Under the pieces are notes generated by a model, which was not told the origin of the DNA, ran no database searches, and was given only the letters and a program-made list of their open reading frames with translations. Positions 3,001 through 5,996 of a DNA stretch of 5,996 nucleotides are shown here, one piece after another. Origin of the DNA: Desulfobacula sp. (GTDB taxonomy: Bacteria > Desulfobacterota > Desulfobacteria > Desulfobacterales > Desulfobacteraceae); NCBI GenBank assembly GCA_029940245.1, contig JAOZRF010000186.1, forward strand, positions 1 through 5,996, read 5' to 3'. The first letter of the stretch is position 1; each line of letters opens with the position of its first letter. Position numbers and translations under genes: made by a program.

Positions 3001-5996
3001 TGATGTCCGTCTTGAGCTTACCGTTTCCTTTGACAAACTCGAATTGATTATCGAACTTTCCGTGTAGATTTCCTTTGACATTAAAGGCATGGCCCAGGAT
3101 CTCGGTCTCCAGGTTGCCCGCAGCCCCAAGCGCGCCTGTCTGGTTGATGAAGTAGTCGGCATAAGCGTTAAAGGCCATGTTGGTCTCGTTCTCCTCACCG
3201 CCCAGAAGCAGGATGTCCGTGGGCACCGCCTCACTCCAGATGAAATCGCCGGGATAGTTGAAAGATGCCCTGTACTTCTTGTCCTTTTCAACCCAGACCA
3301 CGTTGAAATAGCTGCTCATCCCCTCGATGATCGGAAACCAGGAAGGGGTGCCGATCCCATTGAAGGAAAACTCGTCCGTCATCTCTGTGCCGTCATTAAA
3401 ATGAGCCGTGACGGTAAGCTTTGAGCCGTCGGTGACGGTTGTCATGTCAAATGTCTGCGTATAGGGTTCGTTACTATCCTGCTTGGTTACCCCGTCCAGA
3501 CTGAACTCAACATAGTCCACGTTTTCGGCCTTATCCGGCGGCAGAGTAAAGGTCGCGGTCAGGTCGTTTTCTGCAGAGATGTTCTGAATAAAGGTCGCCA
3601 CCTCGTCTCCCACAGCGCCGTCGTGTTCGGCCGCAAGCTCTACCCCTGTGGCATATGCCTCAAAATATGGCATTGATACCGTGGAGTAGCATTCGCACGA
3701 GTAAGGGTACCCGGCCTTTTCCATCAAAGAAACATTGATCAGATACTTGCCCGATTTGTTTCCCACTGTAAATATTGTCTCCACTTCTTTGCCGGCCGGG
3801 ATGTCCACATCGATCTTGCTATCGCCGTTGGAAAACTGGTATCCTGATGCCCCCTGCGGGGACATTGCCGGATCGACTTCAAAACGCACATAATAGTAGT
3901 CGAGGCATGCCTCTGACAGGTTCTTTACAATCACCTTAAGCGGCGTCTCCAATTCTTGATTCTTGGCCGCGTATTGTTTGTTGGTGCTTTGATCGATCTC
4001 GATATCACCGGAATCAATTTCCGCCCGCCCTGTTACACCCTGCGGCGGCGGCGGCAGTTTTATGTAGTTGTCGTAGATTAAAGGTTCGGCAAGGATATCT
4101 GTTACGGTAATATTCGAGGTGTACGTTTTACACGGGCAGCTCTTATCCTCTTTGAAGTCATAGGTTAGCATAAGATTTATGCTGGAACCCTTGCTGATTT
4201 CCTTGTTGACATTAAACGAAAGGTTGCCGTTATCCATAGAATAGGTCTTGGCGCCGAGAAGTAATCCGTTCTCGTCTCCCAGGTAGAGGCGCGCCTGGGC
4301 AATGTCATCTTTTTCGTTTCCGTCCCCGGAAGCGTTGAACTTGACCGATTGGACCATCCAGTCATCCACGTCATTTACGGAAAGCGTTATATGAATAGCC
4401 CGAGCGTTAATAGCTCCGGGCACCGCCGTTGCCGTCGGGCAACTGGGGTTTTTAGGGCCCATTGACAGGGTAAGAACAGGTTTTACAAAATTGGCCACTG
4501 CTATGGAACAGGATGCGTCGGCCGTACCCGTGGACGCAGGACTTGTCCCTGTTGCAGCGCCTGTCCATTCCTTAAAGTTCCATGGCGGTACTGTAGTGGC
4601 TTCTACCTGCACCTCTGTTCCGCAGTCCACTTCCCCGGTATTGACCGGTGTGGCCGCACACCCGTCAGATGCGGCCGCAGCGGGACTGACCTGTGTCTCA
4701 AGACAGCATTTTGCACCACCTACAATTTCCTGGGTATAGATTCCATAGGAACAATCGTTCGATACCACTACATAATCGGCGCTACTCGATGGACTTGAGG
4801 CTGCGGTAAGTTGATGGGAAGATGGAGAATAACATTTCTCTCCAGTAGTGAAGGTCTTTGTCTCGCTTGAATAAGAATAAGTATGCACACTCCCGCCAGT
4901 CGTGGCAGTGAGGATCAGGGGCACTCCGCCGCCCAGTTCTACAACCTGTAGATCATTAGCAACCTTTTCAGGAATCATTTGTCCCGCCTGTAGCGGATTT
5001 GAGAGATCGGAGATATCAAAGGCCTGGATGCAGGAAGTATAGGGATTGGATACCCCAACCCGTTTTGACACAAACAGGGTGTTGCCCATGGCCCATACAC
5101 AAGGATATTTACCTTCAAGCGTTATCGATCCTCCCTCCGCAGGACTGGCCGGATTGAGTACATTGAACAGTTTCACCGAGTAGATTTCGTCACTATTGCC
5201 AGCCTCACCTTCCCATTCATAACCGGCCACACAGGCAGTGCCGTTTCCCACATAAATGTCTGACCCTGAACCGGCAAAAGAAAGACCGTCACCACTCTTA
5301 ACAGGGCTCTGAGGATTAGACACATCAACAATCTCAACACCAGCGCCGTAAGTGTTTAAAAACAGGTATGCATAGCCTGATGATACAAAAATCCTGCCGA
5401 TATTATCCTGCGCCTGATAAGATGCCAATTGCAAAATATTTCCTGGATTAGTAACATCTAGCAACAACATCTGATTGTCATTAGTGGCATAAAGAACGGT
5501 TCCATCAACAAACAGACCATCCATGTCCGGCCACTGGTCATAGGTCGCCGCAAGGGATGGATTTTTGGGGTCACTCAGATTATAGACCCATAGCTTTTCA
5601 GATAGCATGAAAAGCCAGTGACCGTCGGTAACAATTGTATCAGCCCAGGCAGGGCTTTCAAATCCTCCCTTTTTTGTTGGACTTGCAGGAGCGGAAACAT
5701 CAATTTTGATAAGAGGCTCATTAGAAGAAACCATAACATAGGCATACGGGGATGCAACCCGTACTTTCTGGGCATTAATATTCTCAAACTTTCCCTTCTC
5801 CACAATATTGTTCGGATCAGTAACATTGACAATAATCAGGCCGCCATTTTCGCCTGCAATATAGGTCAGATTGTTATTCACGAATATATCTTTAGCATTC
5901 AGTCCCCCCTCGGGCAAATAGCTGTTCAATTTTACAGGATTGCTCGGAGTGCTGATGTCAAAAATCTCCATGCCGCTGTACCCGCAGGCAACATAG
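56..5996 (-). CDS. Giant multidomain extracytoplasmic protein with two beta-propellers, 5'-partial
   Basis: One uninterrupted minus-strand frame runs from the right window edge to a TAG stop at 56-58. It encodes at least 1,979 residues. The frame stays open upstream of the ATG at 5971: the eight preceding codons read YVACGYSG, which completes the front of an LVIVD-type repeat, so the true start and any signal peptide lie outside the window. Modules in order are an LVIVD propeller (1-415), a divergent InlB B-like module (421-497), a CPC-ending module (498-638), Ig-like modules (648-775 and 790-880), an unassigned region (881-1145), a seven-repeat AIAVW array (1146-1550), an Asp-rich sandwich (1551-1672), an ETG/NTGVF module (1673-1788) and two GWNL/WKW modules (1791-1971). 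These families are typical of secreted or surface proteins. No catalytic signature, LPxTG, PEP-CTERM or C-terminal hydrophobic anchor is visible. Inferred role: surface or periplasmic binding or adhesion scaffold; ligand unknown. The gene call is very secure, the function is not. Confidence 0.96.
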   Translation of the reverse strand, partial: YVACGYSGMEIFDISTPSNPVKLNSYLPEGGLNAKDIFVNNNLTYIAGENGGLIIVNVTDPNNIVEKGKFENINAQKVRVASPYAYVMVSSNEPLIKIDVSAPASPTKKGGFESPAWADTIVTDGHWLFMLSEKLWVYNLSDPKNPSLAATYDQWPDMDGLFVDGTVLYATNDNQMLLLDVTNPGNILQLASYQAQDNIGRIFVSSGYAYLFLNTYGAGVEIVDVSNPQSPVKSGDGLSFAGSGSDIYVGNGTACVAGYEWEGEAGNSDEIYSVKLFNVLNPASPAEGGSITLEGKYPCVWAMGNTLFVSKRVGVSNPYTSCIQAFDISDLSNPLQAGQMIPEKVANDLQVVELGGGVPLILTATTGGSVHTYSYSSETKTFTTGEKCYSPSSHQLTAASSPSSSADYVVVSNDCSYGIYTQEIVGGAKCCLETQVSPAAAASDGCAATPVNTGEVDCGTEVQVEATTVPPWNFKEWTGAATGTSPASTGTADASCSIAVANFVKPVLTLSMGPKNPSCPTATAVPGAINARAIHITLSVNDVDDWMVQSVKFNASGDGNEKDDIAQARLYLGDENGLLLGAKTYSMDNGNLSFNVNKEISKGSSINLMLTYDFKEDKSCPCKTYTSNITVTDILAEPLIYDNYIKLPPPPQGVTGRAEIDSGDIEIDQSTNKQYAAKNQELETPLKVIVKNLSEACLDYYYVRFEVDPAMSPQGASGYQFSNGDSKIDVDIPAGKEVETIFTVGNKSGKYLINVSLMEKAGYPYSCECYSTVSMPYFEAYATGVELAAEHDGAVGDEVATFIQNISAENDLTATFTLPPDKAENVDYVEFSLDGVTKQDSNEPYTQTFDMTTVTDGSKLTVTAHFNDGTEMTDEFSFNGIGTPSWFPIIEGMSSYFNVVWVEKDKKYRASFNYPGDFIWSEAVPTDILLLGGEENETNMAFNAYADYFINQTGALGAAGNLETEILGHAFNVKGNLHGKFDNQFEFVKGNGKLKTDITFNLPEKGVSKTILVYGVPLTVAVDLGGDVQVYVHGACLLGEHVKFKKITIVPGTTITLDLTASASIVFGLAKLAIKSQPEGTIQIKVIYTSEDGITDPLFGGEIKAPIQVVGSIFWGTVNGELGSAELGPYTFGDMSGVGKVGALCLVGEEEGKRFYSSGHIATDSAGRKIAIWIEDTSESDASINPDVAVRIDSGSGWGDAALITENNLWETDPKVVFLAEGKAIAVWTSNKGEKTLNKLNDILAHQDIAYALYDGGNWSGQSLIIDDAYGDGSADLAYDAQNNKAIAVWLHNGDSSEDIDNRSKWSIYYAVFDKTGQEWTSAAAVAGTDDSQADLMPAVAADGSGHVIAVWIKDEDGKFFAELEGISGGANVDYTNSDCDVVYSFYENNEWTAPQKLTGVNTFTEQMVDAAYTSYGDPVVVWVEKDGATDTLYYATYDHQEGTWSDKEKIDESEFFIEDPKIDLDSADVATVIYRKFAGYDGDIFSAEINLGQAVQKVAVPPAPPVQLTHDDLTDRNPAMALNSDGKPALLWTKTDFTKEADTATGGFSGGINMAVAGVQTAELTGIYSEAVQDVDEDGIYEALMVTVEADIKEAGNFGVKGALYDKDGAYITTVLQSKSIAEAGSHLFTLVFSGSVLNDKDADGAYTVKEIVLLDQNDSPVQVDYAATGITTESAYTHDQFMPGLIKADKDLYSTDLEKMVVTVEDQRQNQDQELVETVAVSVNSTAEPFSSEPVSFQETGANTGVFAGEVGFSLIESGSGKIKVENGALITTTYTDPETGYLWKAEGIWKNGQVFAYIKGWNLSTFSYEPDPNGVEDIFASRMDKIISIWKWQENQWAVILPGMEAADATTYIQAKGFLPLSELHAGEGYWLNAESEFFLDVPGAAAESALLDIPQGWNLIGLKSNETKSITTLISGNEGNIASVWKWESGAWAVYLPGQEDGGAVYAESKGFIVLTNIEPGEGFWMNCTEAVTLD
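59..604 (-). repeat. Tandem C-terminal GWNL/WKW modules (two copies, period about 96 residues)
   Basis: The last 180 residues hold two related copies. Copy one (about 1792-1878) has GWNL with W1796, IWKW with W1825/W1827, WAVILPG from W1832, a KGF, and GEGYW with W1866. Copy two (about 1888-1971) has GWNL with W1893, VWKW with W1921/W1923, WAVYLPG from W1928, a KGF, and GEGFW with W1961. Matching positions are 95-97 residues apart. I recall comparable GWNL...WKW...GEGYW modules at the C-termini of large secreted proteins in Desulfobacterota and related Gram-negative bacteria; that recollection is not checked here. Because the protein ends right after copy two with no membrane anchor, this pair may be what attaches or sorts the protein. 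Function inferred only. Confidence 0.7.
608..955 (-). other. Ig-like module with an ETG-NTGVF motif
   Basis: Residues 1673-1788 contain 'KADKDLYSTDLEKMVVTVED', a strand pair 'ETVAVSVNST', the hallmark 'FQETGANTGVFAGEVGF' (1731-1747) and 'ITTTYTDPETGY'. The sequence of 'D-x-x-Y', 'V-V-x-V-x-D', 'E-T-G-x-N-T-G-V-F-x-G' and 'Y-x-D-P' recurs in repeat-bearing surface and S-layer-like proteins of bacteria and archaea, where it forms Ig-like stalk units. It occurs once here. It links the Asp-rich module to the C-terminal tandem modules. Confidence 0.5.
956..1321 (-). other. Asp-rich beta-sandwich-like module, possible calcium binding
   Basis: Residues 1551-1672 follow the pattern 'D-x-D-x-D-G-x-Y-x-x-L-x-V-x-V', here DVDEDGIYEALMVTVEADI. 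Next come 'GNFGVKGALYDKDGAYI', 'GSHLFTLVFSGSVL' and 'NDKDADGAYTVKEIVLLD', ending with 'TTESAYTHDQF'. The two Asp-rich loops (1567-1572 and 1633-1638) resemble calcium-coordinating turns. Similar modules occur after peptidase or propeller domains in bacterial secreted proteins. The module is a probable structural sandwich; no named family is assigned. Confidence 0.5.
1322..2536 (-). repeat. Seven-repeat 'AIAVW' array, probable seven-bladed beta-propeller with Asp-box-like turns
   Basis: Seven repeats with a core strand 'P-x-hA-x-D-x-x-G-x-AIAVW' place the aromatic residue at W1165, W1220, W1282, W1344, W1415, Y1467 and W1525, spaced 52-71 residues apart. After each of the first five comes an 'I-x-YAxYD...W' strand, with the second Trp at 1190, 1251, 1312, 1384 and 1437; the sixth lacks it. 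The turns before these Trp resemble degenerate Asp-boxes: DSGSGW (1185-1190), DGGNW (1247-1251), DKTGQEW (1306-1312). This is the layout of sialidase/BNR-like propellers, and seven repeats suit a closed seven-bladed ring. I see no catalytic Arg triad or Tyr/Glu pair that would support sialidase activity, so a binding role is more likely. Confidence 0.7.
2537..3331 (-). other. Unassigned beta-rich region of about 265 residues
   Basis: Residues 881-1145 match no family I recognise. The stretch opens with aromatic sequence (YFNVVWVEKDKKYRASFNYP), then has a more polar part and a long run of alternating hydrophobic strands with short Gly turns: 'TILVYGVPLTVAVDLGGDV', 'ITIVPGTTITLDLTASAS', 'GTIQIKVIYTSEDG', 'APIQVVGSIFWGTVNGEL' and 'LGPYTFGDMSGVG'. 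The alternation of hydrophobic and polar residues indicates extended beta sheet, as in a beta-sandwich or lipid-handling barrel. There are two isolated cysteines (1028, 1137). It sits between the Ig-like modules and the second propeller and could be the specific functional part, but nothing in it points to a reaction. Confidence 0.4.
3332..3604 (-). other. Bacterial Ig-like module (Big_7-like)
   Basis: Residues 790-880 include 'VDYVEFSLDGV', 'EPYTQTFDMTTV' and 'SKLTVTAHFNDGT'. The order V-x-V-E-F-x-x-D-G, then P-Y-x-x-x-x-D, then L-x-V-x-A-x-x-x-D-G is characteristic of Ig-like domains that accompany carbohydrate-active and surface proteins (Big_7 type). It contains no cysteine, unlike the modules before it. 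It probably spaces the N-terminal propeller region from the unassigned domain that follows. Confidence 0.6.
3647..4030 (-). other. Ig-like (Big_1/invasin-like) module ending in a CEC motif
   Basis: Residues 648-775 contain 'QYAAKNQELETPLKVIVKN', then 'YVRFEVDP', 'GASGYQFSNG' and 'TIFTVGNKSGKYLINVSL'. This resembles bacterial Ig-like Big_1/invasin-type domains, in which an 'NQxL-PL-V-V' strand is followed by 'V-F-V', a Gly-rich loop and 'LGxxxGxYxV'. The central loop bears Y/D-rich sequence (LDYYYVRF) and C689. The module ends with C759-E-C761, mirroring the CPC at the end of the preceding module. Likely a structural stalk unit or a ligand-facing sandwich. The family name is tentative. Confidence 0.5.
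4043..4054 (-). repeat. Four-unit CGG trinucleotide run encoding a PPPP inter-domain linker
   Basis: On the plus strand the bases read (cgg)x4. On the coding strand they give four consecutive CCG codons, residues 640-643 in 'KLPPPPQG'. The run falls exactly at the boundary between the CPC-ending module and the following Ig-like module, so it looks like a rigid proline hinge. Using the same codon four times makes it a small, possibly slippage-prone tract, but a change of whole units would keep the frame. Confidence 0.6.
4058..4480 (-). other. Beta-sandwich-like module ending in a CPC motif, family not recognised
   Basis: Residues 498-638 start with alternating hydrophobic residues (PVLTLSMGP) and continue with 'VQSVKFNASGDGNEKDDIAQ', 'ARLYLGDENG' and 'NLSFNVNKEISKGSS', then a strand 'INLMLTYDF' and a C612-P-C614 motif. 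The pattern of strands separated by acidic, Gly/Asn-rich turns suggests an Ig-like or jelly-roll fold, possibly with bound calcium. Similar strand patterns occur in surface proteins of environmental bacteria, but I cannot give it a named family. It is followed directly by a PPPP linker (residues 640-643). Confidence 0.5.
4481..4711 (-). other. Divergent InlB B-repeat-like module, Cys-bearing
   Basis: Residues 421-497 carry the order of motifs seen in divergent InlB B-repeats of bacterial surface proteins: a 'V-SP' strand (VSPAAAASDG), 'CGTEVQVEATT' matching the GTxVxLxA strand, 'FKEWTG' matching the F-x-x-W-T/S-G turn, and a closing 'AVANF' matching xVxAxF. It differs from the usual form in holding five cysteines (422, 423, 438, 450, 488), which suggests disulfide stabilisation outside the cytoplasm. 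Such modules normally act as spacers or beta-grasp-type stalk units. The family match is made by eye from the motif order. Confidence 0.65.
4727..5995 (-). repeat. LVIVD-repeat beta-propeller domain (N-terminal, at least 8 repeats)
   Basis: Eight copies of the strand motif 'hhhhDVSxPxxP' are visible. They begin near residues 1 (MEIFDISTPSNP), 45 (LIIVNVTDPNNI), 87 (LIKIDVSAPASP), 127 (LWVYNLSDPKNP), 168, 212 (VEIVDVSNPQSP), 266 (VKLFNVLNPASP) and 315 (IQAFDISDLSNP). Spacing is 40-44 residues, stretching to 54 and 49 around the last ones. Before most of them comes a 'YVA/YIA-x-GxxG' strand, as at YIAGENGG (37-44). This is the LVIVD repeat of bacterial and archaeal surface proteins, generally taken to form a beta-propeller. 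The array is cut by the window edge, so more blades may exist. A degenerate final strand (VHTYSYSSETKTF, from 362) and a Ser-rich stretch (381-399) close the domain. Confidence 0.85.

Noticed and set aside
2941..3291. Minus-strand open frame of 116 codons in another phase
   Set aside because: Overlaps the main frame completely; its low-complexity Ser/Arg/Thr-rich product looks like out-of-frame reading.
3089..3424. Plus-strand open frame of 111 codons
   Set aside because: Antisense shadow of the Ig-like and unassigned modules, with no motif or start signal.
3689..4834. Multihaem cytochrome or haem-binding segment, because of the many cysteines
   Set aside because: There is no CxxCH motif anywhere in the protein; the cysteines occur as CC, CxC or singly.
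1..5996. CRISPR array, tRNA, rRNA or insertion sequence
   Set aside because: No regularly spaced identical direct repeats, no cloverleaf-like segment and no transposase frame are seen; repetition is at the protein level only.

Overview
This window is almost entirely one very large protein-coding gene on the minus strand. The reading frame is open from the right edge of the window (5996) to a TAG stop at 56-58, about 1,980 codons with no interruption. The 5' end of the gene, including its start codon, ribosome binding site, promoter and any signal peptide, lies beyond the right edge. The ATG at 5969-5971 is only an internal methionine inside a propeller blade. Residue numbers below count from that methionine (residue n covers bases 5972-3n to 5974-3n).

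The product is a mosaic of beta-rich modules typical of secreted or surface proteins. From the N-terminal side they are: (1) an LVIVD-repeat beta-propeller (4727-5995); (2) a cysteine-bearing module resembling the divergent InlB B-repeat (4481-4711); (3) a cysteine-containing beta-sandwich-like module ending in CPC (4058-4480), then a PPPP linker; (4) an Ig-like module ending in CEC (3647-4030); (5) a second Ig-like module (3332-3604); (6) about 265 residues with no recognised family (2537-3331); (7) a seven-repeat array with an 'AIAVW' core motif, probably a second, seven-bladed propeller (1322-2536); (8) an Asp-rich beta-sandwich-like module (956-1321); (9) a module with an 'ETGxNTGVF' motif (608-955); and (10) two tandem copies of a roughly 96-residue 'GWNL...WKW...GEGxW' module at the C-terminus (59-604). 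No catalytic motif, sortase signal, C-terminal membrane segment or haem-binding CxxCH is visible. The best reading is a large extracytoplasmic scaffold or binding protein of unknown ligand.

The 55 bases after the stop codon hold an AT-rich perfect 10-bp inverted repeat that may act as a transcription terminator. No RNA gene, mobile element, CRISPR array or second credible gene is present.

The organism cannot be fixed from one gene. LVIVD repeats, a divergent InlB B-like module, Ig-like modules and the paired GWNL/WKW C-terminal modules, with middling GC content and no Gram-positive anchor, fit a Gram-negative environmental bacterium. A Desulfobacterota-like (former Deltaproteobacteria) lineage is a plausible but low-confidence guess.
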